46,554 nucleotides of DNA from Bacillota bacterium (lineage in GTDB: Bacteria > Bacillota > Sulfobacillia > Thermaerobacterales > RSA17). A program made the position numbers and the translations under genes. Below, piece after piece: positions 1-8,605 of this stretch. The stretch is taken from positions 1 to 46,554 of the forward strand of contig PKRI01000011.1 of NCBI GenBank assembly GCA_017577485.1, written 5' to 3'. The notes under the pieces were generated by a model that did not search any database, was not told where the DNA came from, and saw only the letters and a list, made by a program, of their open reading frames with translations. The stretch's first letter is position 1. The number at the start of each line of letters is the position of its first letter.

Positions 1-124
1 CGGCAGGACGGCGCCCCCGCCCGCCGAAGAGGGAGGGGCGGGTTCACCGGACTGTTCCGACCGACCGGCGGACCGGATCGGCGGGCTGCGCCGGCGGTCC
101 GCACCGACGGGAGGCTGCTGCCTG

Positions 125-604
125 GTGGATTCGCGAGAACTGCGCAACGCTCTCGGGCGCTTCGCCACCGGCGTGACGGTGGTGACCTGCCGGGGGGAGG
201 ACCGTCCCCACGGGCTCACGGTCAACTCCTTCACCTCAGTGTCGCTGGACCCGCCGCTGGTGCTGGTTTCCATCGACCGCAGGGCCAATGCCGTGCCGTA
301 TCTGACGGGCCGGCCCTTCGCCGTCAACATCCTGGCTGCGGGCCAGGAGGACCTGGCGTGGCACTTCGCGGGGCGGGCTCAGCCGGATCTTGAGGTGGCG
401 TGGGTGGAAGGGCGGCTGTGTCCCCGGCTGGCCCACTCGCTGGCGTATTTCGAGTGCTCGCCCTGGCGCGCCTACGACGGCGGGGACCACGTGCTCTTCC
501 TGGGACGCGTCGAGGAGTTCGCGTACGGCCAGGGTGAGCCGCTGGTCTTCTACGCCAGCCGCATGACCCGCCTGGTTCCTCCCGGCCCGCAGCCTGAACG
601 ATGA
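125..604 (+). CDS. Flavin reductase-like FMN-binding protein
   Basis: 159 aa. Flavin reductase (HpaC/RutF-like) family: the N-terminus with GRFATGVTVVT, then HGLTVNSFTSVSLDPPLVLVS and FAVNILAAGQEDLAWHF, is the classic split-barrel FMN-binding core. Such proteins reduce FMN or FAD with NAD(P)H and hand reduced flavin to a monooxygenase, or bind FMN as a prosthetic group. GTG start at 125 with GGGAGG about 9 nt upstream. It ends at 604 and stands alone on the plus strand here, with UspA convergent downstream. A fumarylacetoacetate-hydrolase-family gene 0.8 kb away would fit an aromatic-catabolism setting (HpaB/C-type), but no monooxygenase is visible, so the substrate is unknown. Confidence 0.85.
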   Translation: MDSRELRNALGRFATGVTVVTCRGEDRPHGLTVNSFTSVSLDPPLVLVSIDRRANAVPYLTGRPFAVNILAAGQEDLAWHFAGRAQPDLEVAWVEGRLCPRLAHSLAYFECSPWRAYDGGDHVLFLGRVEEFAYGQGEPLVFYASRMTRLVPPGPQPER

Positions 605-670
605 TGCCCTGACACAGCCGCGGGCCGCCGCGGCCGGTGCGGCCCATTGCCGCCGCCGGTCACGGGGCGC

Positions 671-1129
671 TTACGGGCAGATCAGCACCGGGATGGGGCT
701 GTGGTCCAGCACCGCCTTGCTGACGCTGCCCACCAGGAAGCGGGACAGGCCGTGCAGGCCCCGCCGGCCCATGACGATCAGGTCGGCACCCTTGGCCTCG
801 GCGGTGGCCAGGATGCGGTCGGCGGTCCGCCCGACCTCTTCCACCAGTTCCACGCGGTCGCCCTCGATGTTGAGCCGCTGGCGGGCCTGCTCCAGCACCC
901 GCTGGGCCGCCTGGACGGCCGCCACCTCCAGTTCCTCCAGCAGCGCCGGGTCGTGGGCGGCTGCGTACGCCGCGCCCATGTGGGCGGCGGGCCCGTAGGC
1001 CAGCGCGGCCGGCTGGCGCACGTACACGATCACAAAGCTGACGTTGGGATCGGCCCCCCACCAGTCGCGGGCCCGATCTACGGCCGCCAGCGCTTCCTCC
1101 GATCCATCGACGGCGAGCAGGATCCTCAT
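671..1129 (-). CDS. Universal stress protein, UspA family
   Basis: 152 aa. Starts MRILLAVDGSEEALAA and ends with the nucleotide-binding signature GRRGLHGLSRFLVGSVS (G-2X-G-9X-G-S) followed by HSPIPVLIC, so it belongs to the ATP-binding Usp class of soluble stress proteins. The frame stays open upstream to about 1417. ATG at 1129 is preferred because GGGAGG lies just ahead of it and the Usp fold begins exactly there. It converges with the flavin reductase and diverges from the gene starting at 1420. Client and role cannot be read from sequence. Confidence 0.9.
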   Translation of the reverse strand: MRILLAVDGSEEALAAVDRARDWWGADPNVSFVIVYVRQPAALAYGPAAHMGAAYAAAHDPALLEELEVAAVQAAQRVLEQARQRLNIEGDRVELVEEVGRTADRILATAEAKGADLIVMGRRGLHGLSRFLVGSVSKAVLDHSPIPVLICP

Positions 1130-1419
1130 GGCTGCCGCCTCCCTTCTCTTCCGTTTCATCGTAGAGCAGGCAGGCAGGCTTTTACATCGGGACCTGAGCG
1201 GATCGGGGCGTAGGGTCCTGACCCGCCGGGCATCCGGCGCTCGCGGCAGTTGCCCCCGGGCCATCGAGCCCCACCGCCGGGAGATCGAAGCGGTCCTGCC
1301 GCCGATCCGCTTGCCGTGAGTCCCGGTCCGGCAGGGGACGCGGGCGCGCCCCCGTATCTCAAAGGGCGGGCCCGGGCAGCAGCGGCCTGGCCGGGCCGCG
1401 ACGGGGAGGGACCTCACGC

Positions 1420-2340
1420 TTGCGCTGGGTACGATTTGCTGCGGACGACGGGAAGCCCCGCATCGGTGTCATGACGGCTGAGGGCATTCACGACCTGGCG
1501 GCGGTGGCCTCGGCGCTGCCGGCCGAGTGCCGCGCCCCGCTGGAGCAGGGCGACATGGCGGCCTGGATCGCCCTGGCCGGCGTGTGGCGGGACCCCCTGG
1601 GCCAGGTCTTCGGCCGGGCGCCGGTGCGGTCTTGGGAGCAAGTGCGGCTGCTGGCGCCCATCGCCCGGCCGCCCAAGAACATCTTCTGCGTGGGCCGCAA
1701 CTACCGGGCCCACGTGCAGGAGTCGTCGGCCTTTTTCGGCGGCTCCGCCGACCTGCCGCAGCACCCGATCTTCTTCACCAAGCCCCACACGGCCATTGTG
1801 GGTCCCGGCGACGACGTGCGCTGGGACCCGGCCGTCACGCAGGAAGTGGACTACGAGGGTGAGGTGGCCGTGGTCATCGGCCGCCGCGGGACGTCGATCC
1901 CCAGGGAAGAGGCCTGGGACTACGTGTTTGGGTTCACGCTGATGAATGACGTGTCGGCCCGGGACCTTCAGCGGCGGCACCATCAGTTCTTCAAGGGCAA
2001 GAGCCTGGACACGTTCGCGCCCCTGGGTCCCGCCATCGTGGACCGGGCCGACCTGCCCGACCCGGCCGCGGCCCGGCTGGAGACCTACGTCAACGGCGAA
2101 CTGCGGCAGCAGGGCTCTCTGGCTGACCTGATCTTCGACATCCCCACGCTGATCCACGTGCTGTCCCAGGGGCTGACCCTGGAGCCGGGCGACATCATCG
2201 CCACCGGCACGCCGGACGGCGTGGGCATGGGCTTCGACCCGCCCCGCTTCCTGGAGGACGGCGACGTGGTGGAGATCCGGATGGAGCCCATCGGCTCGCT
2301 GAAGAACACGTTCCGCGCCGTCCGGGGGGTGGCGCGGTGA
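1420..2340 (+). CDS. Fumarylacetoacetate hydrolase family protein
   Basis: 306 aa. FAH-fold enzyme: FCVGRNYRAHVQES, FFTKPHTAIVGPGDDV, VDYEGEVAVVIGRRG (acidic metal ligands), FTLMNDVSARDLQ and TGTPDGVGMGF are the family landmarks. Members cleave or isomerise C-C bonds in 2-oxo acids (HpaG isomerase/decarboxylase, acylpyruvases, oxaloacetate decarboxylases) with Mg or Mn. TTG start at 1420 with GGGGAGGG about 10 nt upstream. Its TGA (2338-2340) overlaps the ATG (2340) of the next gene, so the two are translationally coupled. The exact substrate is not deducible; an aromatic or 2-oxo-acid degradation step is the family expectation. Confidence 0.88.
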   Translation: MRWVRFAADDGKPRIGVMTAEGIHDLAAVASALPAECRAPLEQGDMAAWIALAGVWRDPLGQVFGRAPVRSWEQVRLLAPIARPPKNIFCVGRNYRAHVQESSAFFGGSADLPQHPIFFTKPHTAIVGPGDDVRWDPAVTQEVDYEGEVAVVIGRRGTSIPREEAWDYVFGFTLMNDVSARDLQRRHHQFFKGKSLDTFAPLGPAIVDRADLPDPAAARLETYVNGELRQQGSLADLIFDIPTLIHVLSQGLTLEPGDIIATGTPDGVGMGFDPPRFLEDGDVVEIRMEPIGSLKNTFRAVRGVAR

Positions 2341-3458
2341 TGGCCGGTGATGCCCCGGTGATGACCGATTTCGCTGCCCGGCGCCGCCGGGTTCGGGATG
2401 CCCTGGCCGGTGCCGGCGTCGACGCCCTGGCGGTGGCGCCCGGCGACAACATGACCTACCTCCTCGGCTACCATCCCCATCCCGACGAGCGGCCGTGCTT
2501 CCTGATCATCGCCGCCCGGGGCGAGGGGATGCTGGTACCCGCCCTGAACGCCGAGGAAGTGCGGGCCCACGTGGACCTACCCATGGAAACCTACACGGAC
2601 GCCGAGGGGCCTGCGGCGGCCCTGGACCGCCTGGCGGCCGCCCTGGGCATCCGGCCGGCCCGGGCGGTGATGATCGAGGAGCCCATGCGGGCTGACTTCG
2701 CGCTGCTTCTGCAGGAGCGCCTGGGTGGGGCCGTCCTGCGCCTGGCGGGCCCGGTGCTGGCGGCCATGCGCATGCGCAAGGACCCCGGCGAGATCGAGGC
2801 GCTGCAGCGCGCGGCGCGCCTGGGGGACGCCGCCATGCAGGCGGCCTTCGCGGCGCTGCGCCCGGGCATGACCGAGCTGGAACTGGCGCGGGTGGTGGAG
2901 GAGGCCTTCATGAACGGCGGTGCCCAGTCGGTGTCCTTCGCCATCGTGGCGTCGGGGCCCAACGCAGCGTTCCCCCACCACCAGAGCGGGTCCCGGGTGG
3001 TGCAGGCGGGGGAGCCGGTCCTGTTCGACATCGGCGCCCGCCTGGACAACTACGAGTGCGACATCACCCGCATGGCCTTCGTGGGCGAGCCCAACGATGA
3101 GTATCTGAAGGTCCACGGCATCGTGGAGCGGGCGGTGCAGGCGGCGCTGGCGGTGATCCGGCCGGGGGTGGAGGCCCGCCAGGTGGACCTGGCCGCCCGG
3201 TCGGTGATCGAGGAGGCCGGTTACGGCCCCTACTTTACCCACCGCACCGGCCACGGCATCGGGATCAGCGGCCACGAGCCGCCGTCGATCACCTCCACCA
3301 ACGACATGCCCCTGGACGTGGGCATGGCCTTCTCGGTGGAGCCGGGGATCTACCTGCCGGGCCGCTTCGGCGTGCGCCTGGAGGAGATCGTGGTGGTCAC
3401 CGAGACGGGATGCCGGGTGCTGAGCGGGCTCAGCCGCGACGTGCGCGTGGTGCGGTAA
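2340..3458 (+). CDS. M24 family metallopeptidase (Xaa-Pro dipeptidase/creatinase-like)
   Basis: 372 aa. An N-terminal creatinase-like domain (about residues 8-135) is followed by a pita-bread M24 domain. All five metal ligands are visible: Asp in LFDIGARLD, Asp in YECDITRMAF, His in HRTGHGIGISGHEPP, Glu in FSVEPGIYLPG, and Glu in VRLEEIVVV. Cytoplasmic; expected to cleave X-Pro peptides or act as a creatinase-type amidinohydrolase. Possible starts are GTG 2337, ATG 2340 (chosen, overlapping the upstream stop) and ATG 2361 (MTDFAARRRR). It is the second gene of a pair with the FAH-family gene. Confidence 0.88.
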   Translation: MAGDAPVMTDFAARRRRVRDALAGAGVDALAVAPGDNMTYLLGYHPHPDERPCFLIIAARGEGMLVPALNAEEVRAHVDLPMETYTDAEGPAAALDRLAAALGIRPARAVMIEEPMRADFALLLQERLGGAVLRLAGPVLAAMRMRKDPGEIEALQRAARLGDAAMQAAFAALRPGMTELELARVVEEAFMNGGAQSVSFAIVASGPNAAFPHHQSGSRVVQAGEPVLFDIGARLDNYECDITRMAFVGEPNDEYLKVHGIVERAVQAALAVIRPGVEARQVDLAARSVIEEAGYGPYFTHRTGHGIGISGHEPPSITSTNDMPLDVGMAFSVEPGIYLPGRFGVRLEEIVVVTETGCRVLSGLSRDVRVVR

Positions 3459-3467
3459 GCGGGTCCT

Positions 3468-3484
3468 GCCGGGCCGTGCCCGGC
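3468..3484. other. GC-rich hairpin after the M24 gene
   Basis: Perfect 7-bp arms GCCGGGC and GCCCGGC with a CGT loop, starting 10 nt past the M24 stop. On the plus strand it is followed by GTGCCTTTC, which has only a short T run. It could act as a weak terminator in the convergent gap between the M24 gene and the EamA transporter. Confidence 0.35.
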
Positions 3485-3621
3485 GTGCCTTTCATGGCGA
3501 CACCAGGACGCGGAAAGACCGGACACCCCCGGCGCCGCCGTAGAGCCCCGAGGCGTCCACCCCGAGCCCGGTGAGCCAGCGGCCCGGCTGCCGGGGTCAT
3601 GGACGATCCCGTGGTCACGGC

Positions 3622-4566
3622 TCAGCGCCCCCTGCTGCCCGAAACGGCTACCTCTCTTGTCGGGTTCCTGCCGCTGCCGCCGGTGGCCAGGATCACGCCC
3701 GTGACCACCGCCAGCCCGCCGGCCACGTGGGCGGCCGTCAGGGTCTCGTCCAGGAACAGCACCGACAGCGCCGCCGTGTACACCGGCAGCAGGTTGCCGA
3801 AGATGGAGGCCACGCCGGCGCCCAGGGCCCGGACGCCTACATACCACCACACGAATCCCAGCAGCGACGGGAAGACGACCATGTAGGCCAGGCTCAGCCA
3901 GTGCAGGGGGGTGAGGGGAGGCAGCGGCCGCCGGGCCAGGTCCAGCCAGGCTGCTGCCCACAGCGGCGGCAGCGAGGCCGCCGCCGCCCAGGTGGTGACC
4001 ACCAGAGGGCTGTAGCGGTCCAGCACCAGGCGGCCCAGCAGGGAGTAGAGGGCCCAGAGCAGGGTGGAGAAGACCACCAGCAGGTCGCCGGGGTTCAGCC
4101 GGATCTGGCTCCACGCGGCGGTGCCGCCCGTCAGGATCACCGCCACGCCCAGCACCGACAGCACGGCGCCGGCCACCTGCCGCCACCCGATGCGTTCCCG
4201 CAGCCACAGCGCCGCCAGCAGCACCGTCACCACCGGGTTGGTGCTGAAGACCAGGCTGCCGTTGATGGCGGTGGTGTGCTCCAGGGCCGTGTACTGGACC
4301 ACGGTGTAGCCGGCGATGCCGATCCAGCCCAGCAGCGCCATCAGCGCCAGGTCGCGGCGTCGGGGTGCCGACCGCAGTTCATGGCGGGCCAGCAGGTAGA
4401 GCAGGAGGGTGGCCGGGGTCCAGCGGGCCGCCGTCAGCACGATGGGGCTCAGGTCCTGGACGATGACCCTGGCCAGGACCCAGTTGCCCGCCCAGAACAG
4501 CGGGGTCAGGGTCAGCAGCAGGTACGGCGAGGCCTGGCGGCCCCGCGGGCGTTCGGTGCCGTCCAT
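3622..4566 (-). CDS. EamA/DMT-family transporter
   Basis: 314 aa from ATG 4566 (the frame is open to GTG 4620). About ten hydrophobic segments form two EamA repeats: one begins near LLLTLTPLFWAGNWVLARV and the second near GDLLVVFSTLLWALYSLLGR, each with the typical glycine-rich helix ends (WRQVAGAVLSVLGVAVILTGG, AAHVAGGLAVVTGVILATGG). Drug/metabolite-transporter superfamily members export amino acids, nucleotides or metabolites across the inner membrane. The substrate cannot be assigned. No strong RBS is seen at either start, so the N-terminus is uncertain. Confidence 0.85.
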   Translation of the reverse strand: MDGTERPRGRQASPYLLLTLTPLFWAGNWVLARVIVQDLSPIVLTAARWTPATLLLYLLARHELRSAPRRRDLALMALLGWIGIAGYTVVQYTALEHTTAINGSLVFSTNPVVTVLLAALWLRERIGWRQVAGAVLSVLGVAVILTGGTAAWSQIRLNPGDLLVVFSTLLWALYSLLGRLVLDRYSPLVVTTWAAAASLPPLWAAAWLDLARRPLPPLTPLHWLSLAYMVVFPSLLGFVWWYVGVRALGAGVASIFGNLLPVYTAALSVLFLDETLTAAHVAGGLAVVTGVILATGGSGRNPTREVAVSGSRGR

Positions 4567-4689
4567 CACCGGGACGCTTCGCGAGCCGTCAGGCCTCACC
4601 TGCACCGCAACCTTCACCACCGGGCAGCGGGGTTCAGACCGCCGGTCTTGCCGCCTGGTCCGCGGGCGGCGGCCCTGGCGGCCAGGGGC

Positions 4690-5118
4690 TCAGAGCAGCA
4701 GCAAGCCCAACCCCACTACGATCCCGGAAACGATCAGCGCCACGACGCAGTAGCCCAGCGCGCCGACGATGAGGCCGAAGCCCCAGTTGATCCACGAGGC
4801 CACGGCGGCCACCAGCGTGGTGATGACGATGGCCCGGCCGGCCGTCCCGGCCGACCTGGCCAGGGCCTGGAGCACGGCCTTCACCGGCTTCGTGCTGGCC
4901 ATGACGTGGCCCGTGACCAGGACCAGCGTCATCTGCATCGAGAAGGCCAGCAGGTTGAAGAAGCCGTCGCCCCAGTAGGTGATCATGTCCAGCGGCCCCG
5001 CCGGCGTGAAGATAAGACCCATGATGAAGACGACCAGGGTCAGCAGGATGGCGAAGAGCCATGCGTCCGGCAGGTACCGCTGCATCATGACCACGAAGGC
5101 ATTCGAGATCCGCTGCAC
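4690..5118 (-). pseudogene. atoE: Short-chain fatty acid transporter AtoE with large internal deletion
   Basis: 142 aa against about 440 aa for AtoE. Residues 1-118 match the AtoE N-terminus as I know it from E. coli (WGDGFFNLLAFSMQMTLVLV, then SWINWGFGLIVGA). The frame then jumps directly to what looks like the last AtoE helix (LGYCVVALIVSGIVVG, compare MGYCITALLFSGVIF at the E. coli C-terminus) and stops normally. About 300 central codons are missing in frame, so the product cannot be a working permease. ATG at 5118 with GGGAG just upstream. It lies downstream of acetoacetyl-CoA synthetase on the same strand, the expected partner for acetoacetate or short-chain fatty acid use. An assembly collapse is an alternative to a real deletion. 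Confidence 0.75.
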
Positions 5119-5349
5119 GAAACTCCCTCCATTCCGATTGGTCTTGCGGGCAGTGCGGTCATCCGACGAACTGCGCCCGCCGACGGGTGATTTGACTCCG
5201 GACCCGAGCGTCCTGCAGGGACTTGTTGTTTCTCCCAGGGTATGCCTCAGCCCTGAGGCGACAGCACCCGCACGCCGGCACGCTGGGCCCGGGCGCCGTG
5301 GCCGACACCCGGGCCCCGGTGGGCAGGCTCAGCCGCCGGTTGAGACTGA

Positions 5350-7404
5350 TTACTGGCTCGCCTGCTGCCGCAGGGCCCGGATGCGGTCCACCTGGCCGAT
5401 GTAGAAGTCCAGCGACTCCGGGTTGGCCATGGAGTCGCGGTTGGCCGCCCGGGCCGGATCCTGGCCCATCAGGATGCGGCGGACAGGCACTTCCATTTTC
5501 TTGCCGTTGAGGGTCCTGGGCACGTCGGGAGCCGCGGTGATCTCGTCGGGCACGTGGCGGGGCGACAGGGTCTCGCGGATGGCCCTGCGGATCCGCTCCC
5601 GGAGCCCGTCGTCGAGACTGCAGCCCGGCGCCGTCACCACGAACAGGATCATGTAGGATTCGCCGTCGGGCCAGTCCAGGCTGACCACCAGGCTGTCGCT
5701 CACCTCGGGGATCTGGTCCAGGGCGCGGTAGATGTCGGCGGTGCCCATGCGCACGCCGCGGCGGTTGATGGTGGCGTCGGACCGGCCGTAGATCACCGAA
5801 CTGCCCCGGGGCGTGATGCGGATCCAGTCGCCGTGGCGCCAGACCCCGGGATACATCTCGAAGTACGCCTCGCGGTAGCGGCGGCCGTCGGGGTCGTTCC
5901 AGAAGCCCACGGGCATCGACGGCAGCGGTTCCGTGATGACCAGCTCGCCCACCTGGTCGATCAGCGGCTTCCCGTCGGGGTCGAAGGACTCCACCTTGGC
6001 CCCCAGCCCGCGGCACTGGATCTCCCCGGCGTGGACCGGCAGCAGCGGGCAGCCCAGCACGAAGGCGGTGCACACGTCGGTGCCGCCGCTGACCGAGGCC
6101 ACCCAGAGGTCGCGCTTCACCGCCTCGTGGAGCCAGGCGAAGCCGTCGGCCGACAGCGGCGCGCCGGTGGACCCCACCGAGCGCAGTTCCGACAGGTCGA
6201 AGCGATTGCCCGGCCGGATGCCGGCCTTCATACAGGAGATGACGAAGGGGGCGCTGGTGCCGAACAGCCGGATCCGGGTCTCGGCCGCCAGTCGCCAGAG
6301 GCGGTTGAGGTCGGGATAGCCGGGGCTGCCGTCATAAAGCACCAGGGTGCAGCCCACCATCAGGCCGCTGAGCAGGTAGTTCCACATCATCCAGCCGGTG
6401 GTGGTGAACCAGAAGAAGCGGTCGCCCGGCTTGAGGTCGTGATGCAGCAGCAGGACCTTCAGATGCTCCAGCAGGATGCCGCCGTGGCCGTGCACGATGG
6501 GCTTGGGCAGCCCCGTGGTCCCTGACGAGTAGAGGATCCACAGCGGGTGGTCGAAGGGGACGCGGGTGAAGGTGAGGGGCGGCGGCTCACCGCCGTCCAT
6601 CCCTCGGGCCAGGAACTCATCCCAGGTGGTGACGGCGGGCCCGCGGCCGCCGGCGCCGGCCCGGCCGGCCACCAGCTGCCGGGCCCGGTCCGGAGACTGC
6701 GGGTCCAGGTAGGGGACCAGCACCAGGTGTTCCACGGTGGGCAGGGCCTCCAGGACGGCGGCCACCGCCTCCAGCCGGTCGAAATCGCGGCCCCCGTAGC
6801 GATATCCGTCGACGGCGAGGAGGACCTTCGGCTCGATCTGGCGGAAGCGGTCGACGACGCTGCCGGTGCCGAAGTCGGGGGAGCAGCTGGACCACACCGC
6901 CCCCAGCGCGGCGGCCGCCAGGGCGCCCGTCACGGCCTCGGGGATGTTGGGCAGGTAGGCGGCCACCCGATCGCCGGTCCCCACGCCCATGCGGCGCAGC
7001 GCCTCCGCCGCCGCCGCGGTCTGCCGCCGCAGGTCGGCCCAGGACACTTCGAACCGGGGACGCAGTTCCGATTCGGCGATCAACGCGGGACGGCCGGCAT
7101 CCTCACCACGGAAGATGTGCTCGGCGTAATTGATGCGAGCGCCCGGGAACCACCGGGCGCCGGGCATGGACCGGTCGGCCAGCACCGTCTCGTACGGCGT
7201 ATCCGAGAGGATGTGGCAGTAGTGCCACCATGCGCCCCAGAACCCCTCCAGGTCACGGACGGACCATTCCCACAACTGATGGTAGTCCTGGAAGTGCAGG
7301 CCCCGTTCCCGGGCCAGCCACTCCATGAAGCCGGTCAGGTTGGCGTCGCGGATGTCCTTCTCGGAGGGGGACCAGAGGAGCGTTCCCTCCTCGACACGAG
7401 CCAC
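5350..7404 (-). CDS. aacS: Acetoacetate--CoA ligase (acetoacetyl-CoA synthetase)
   Basis: 684 aa, near the usual 650-670. ANL-superfamily adenylating enzyme. The N-terminus (LLWSPSEKDIRDANLTGFME, FWGAWWHYCHI) is characteristic of acetoacetyl-CoA synthetase rather than acetyl-CoA synthetase. The AMP-binding P-loop ILYSSGTTGLPKPIVHGHGG and the C-terminal catalytic lysine region LNGKKMEVPVRRIL are present. It converts acetoacetate, ATP and CoA to acetoacetyl-CoA in the cytoplasm, feeding thiolysis or polymer/lipid synthesis. GTG start at 7404 with GGGGAGG about 7 nt upstream. The gene sits 52 nt after a membrane-protein gene on the same strand and precedes the deleted atoE. Confidence 0.92.
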   Translation of the reverse strand: MARVEEGTLLWSPSEKDIRDANLTGFMEWLARERGLHFQDYHQLWEWSVRDLEGFWGAWWHYCHILSDTPYETVLADRSMPGARWFPGARINYAEHIFRGEDAGRPALIAESELRPRFEVSWADLRRQTAAAAEALRRMGVGTGDRVAAYLPNIPEAVTGALAAAALGAVWSSCSPDFGTGSVVDRFRQIEPKVLLAVDGYRYGGRDFDRLEAVAAVLEALPTVEHLVLVPYLDPQSPDRARQLVAGRAGAGGRGPAVTTWDEFLARGMDGGEPPPLTFTRVPFDHPLWILYSSGTTGLPKPIVHGHGGILLEHLKVLLLHHDLKPGDRFFWFTTTGWMMWNYLLSGLMVGCTLVLYDGSPGYPDLNRLWRLAAETRIRLFGTSAPFVISCMKAGIRPGNRFDLSELRSVGSTGAPLSADGFAWLHEAVKRDLWVASVSGGTDVCTAFVLGCPLLPVHAGEIQCRGLGAKVESFDPDGKPLIDQVGELVITEPLPSMPVGFWNDPDGRRYREAYFEMYPGVWRHGDWIRITPRGSSVIYGRSDATINRRGVRMGTADIYRALDQIPEVSDSLVVSLDWPDGESYMILFVVTAPGCSLDDGLRERIRRAIRETLSPRHVPDEITAAPDVPRTLNGKKMEVPVRRILMGQDPARAANRDSMANPESLDFYIGQVDRIRALRQQASQ

Positions 7405-7456
7405 AGGCCGTACCTCCCCAGCGGGCCGCGCCTTCCGCCGGCCCCGGTGTCAGCGG

Positions 7457-8137
7457 TCAGTTCTCGACGCTGCGCAGGCTCAAGGCGGCCACGACGGTCA
7501 TGGCCACGGGCGGGACGAACAGGGCGGCCACCGGCCCCCAGTCGCCGAAGACGTACCAGGCGGCCGGGGTCGCCACGCCCACCAGGATGACCGACGTCAG
7601 CGCATAGCCGATGAAGGCCACCACACCCTGGGGCACGCTGGCTCCTGCCCGCTGGGAGGTGTAGATGGAGGTAACCATGAGGACGAGTATCCACAGCGCC
7701 AGCAGCCGCGACGTGTCCCAGGCTGCGTCCAGCCTGACGAACAGGGCGATCAGCGTTTCCACCCAGGCGAAAAGGTCCTCGCCGCGGAGGTCGTTGACGG
7801 ACGGGATCAGGTCACCGGCAAGAGCGGTCTGGGCGGCCACCGCCAGGTGAGCCACGGAAACGGCCAGCACCAGGAGCCACGCGCCCCAGCCGGCAGGCAG
7901 CCGCCGCGGGCGTTCGGCCGACTTTCGGGCTGCCGGCGTGCGCGCCGGCGCCGGCTCCGCTGCCGGCCCGGCGGCCGGATCTGTTGCCGGCTCGGCAGCC
8001 GGCCCTGCCCGCGGCTCCGTGCCCGGCACCGCCTCCGGCTCGGCCGCAAACCCGGCCAGCCGGCCCGGCTCCGGCTGCGGCGGAGCCGGTGATCCCCCTG
8101 GAGGGGGAGAGGTCGCGCCCCCCGGCGTTTCGCTCAC
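7457..8137 (-). CDS. Small integral membrane protein with Pro/Ala-rich N-terminus
   Basis: 226 aa. Residues 1-80 are low-complexity Ala/Pro/Glu/Gly with no hydrophobic stretch. Residues about 84-222 hold four predicted membrane helices (GAWLLVLAVSVAHLAVAA, LLALWILVLMVTSIYTS, GVVAFIGYALTSVILVGV, PVAALFVPPVAMTVVAAL). No catalytic motif or recognised domain. GTG start at 8137 with AGGAGGG ideally placed. It lies 52 nt upstream of aacS on the same strand and is probably cotranscribed. Function unknown. Confidence 0.7.
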   Translation of the reverse strand: MSETPGGATSPPPGGSPAPPQPEPGRLAGFAAEPEAVPGTEPRAGPAAEPATDPAAGPAAEPAPARTPAARKSAERPRRLPAGWGAWLLVLAVSVAHLAVAAQTALAGDLIPSVNDLRGEDLFAWVETLIALFVRLDAAWDTSRLLALWILVLMVTSIYTSQRAGASVPQGVVAFIGYALTSVILVGVATPAAWYVFGDWGPVAALFVPPVAMTVVAALSLRSVEN

Positions 8138-8164
8138 GGTGGACCCTCCTCTGCCACGGAAGGT

Positions 8165-8467
8165 TTAGGCAGAGGAGCGCCGTCGTCCTGCCCGCCGGCC
8201 GCGCGGCCCCCATCCCGGCCTCCGTCGCGGCGTCCATCGCAGCCTTCGCCCCGGCCGCCGCCCGGCGACCGCCGGTCTGGGAAGCAGCAGGCCTGATCTG
8301 CCCTTACCGGTGTCCCGCTGCCGGTCCCGCGGGCTGCCGCGGCTTTCGGCGGCGTCCAGCCATGCCGCGAACCACGAGGTCGCCAGGCGTTCCAGCCGCC
8401 ACGCCAGGTCCTCGAGCCAGGCGGCGCCCCGCACCGTGCCCGGCCGGCGGGTTCCCCACCGGAGCAT
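8165..8467 (-). CDS. Possible small basic protein (hypothetical)
   Basis: 100 aa if real, ATG at 8467. The first half looks protein-like and amphipathic (RGAAWLEDLAWRLERLATSW, FAAWLDAAESRG); the second half is Arg/Gly/Pro-rich and may be non-genic drift. A GGGGGAT stretch lies 10-15 nt ahead of the start, and a perfect TTGACA occurs on this strand at 8508-8513. It diverges from the XRE regulator across the palindrome at 8528-8544, which is why it is listed. No family recognised. Confidence 0.3.
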   Translation of the reverse strand: MLRWGTRRPGTVRGAAWLEDLAWRLERLATSWFAAWLDAAESRGSPRDRQRDTGKGRSGLLLPRPAVAGRRPGRRLRWTPRRRPGWGPRGRRAGRRRSSA

Positions 8468-8483
8468 GATCACCCCATCCCCC

Positions 8484-8513
8484 TGAAAGCGAAAAAGCAG
8501 ACTTCCTGTCAAG
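8484..8513 (-). promoter_or_regulatory. Candidate promoter reading left
   Basis: Minus strand: TTGACA (8513-8508), then 17-18 nt, then CTTTCA or GCTTTC as a weak -10. It lies just upstream of the small leftward ORF starting at 8467. The -35 is a perfect consensus, which is rare in such GC-rich DNA; the -10 is poor. Confidence 0.3.
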
Positions 8514-8527
8514 CCCGGTGCATACCG

Positions 8528-8544
8528 GTAGACGTGTCGTCTAC
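8528..8544. promoter_or_regulatory. Palindromic operator candidate upstream of XRE regulator
   Basis: GTAGACGTGTCGTCTAC has perfect 7-bp arms GTAGACG and CGTCTAC around TGT. It ends 61 nt before the XRE start and overlaps a possible -10 (TACACT, 8542-8547) for rightward transcription. XRE dimers bind short palindromes and often repress themselves, so an autoregulatory operator is the natural reading. Confidence 0.5.
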
Positions 8545-8605
8545 ACTTCGAGTCTGTTCCGCCGTTTCCCTGTCTGGCCGACCATGGACCTGTCGGGGGG
8601 AGCCC

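Noticed and set aside
3492..3600. Minus-strand tail reading LTGLGVDASGLYGGAGGVRS and FRVLVSP before a stop
   Set aside because: It looks protein-like, but an in-frame stop lies about 36 codons upstream with no start; too short to call a gene remnant.
3571..5190. 539-codon frame antisense to the EamA and AtoE genes
   Set aside because: Gln/Arg/Gly/His-rich antisense translation without motifs.
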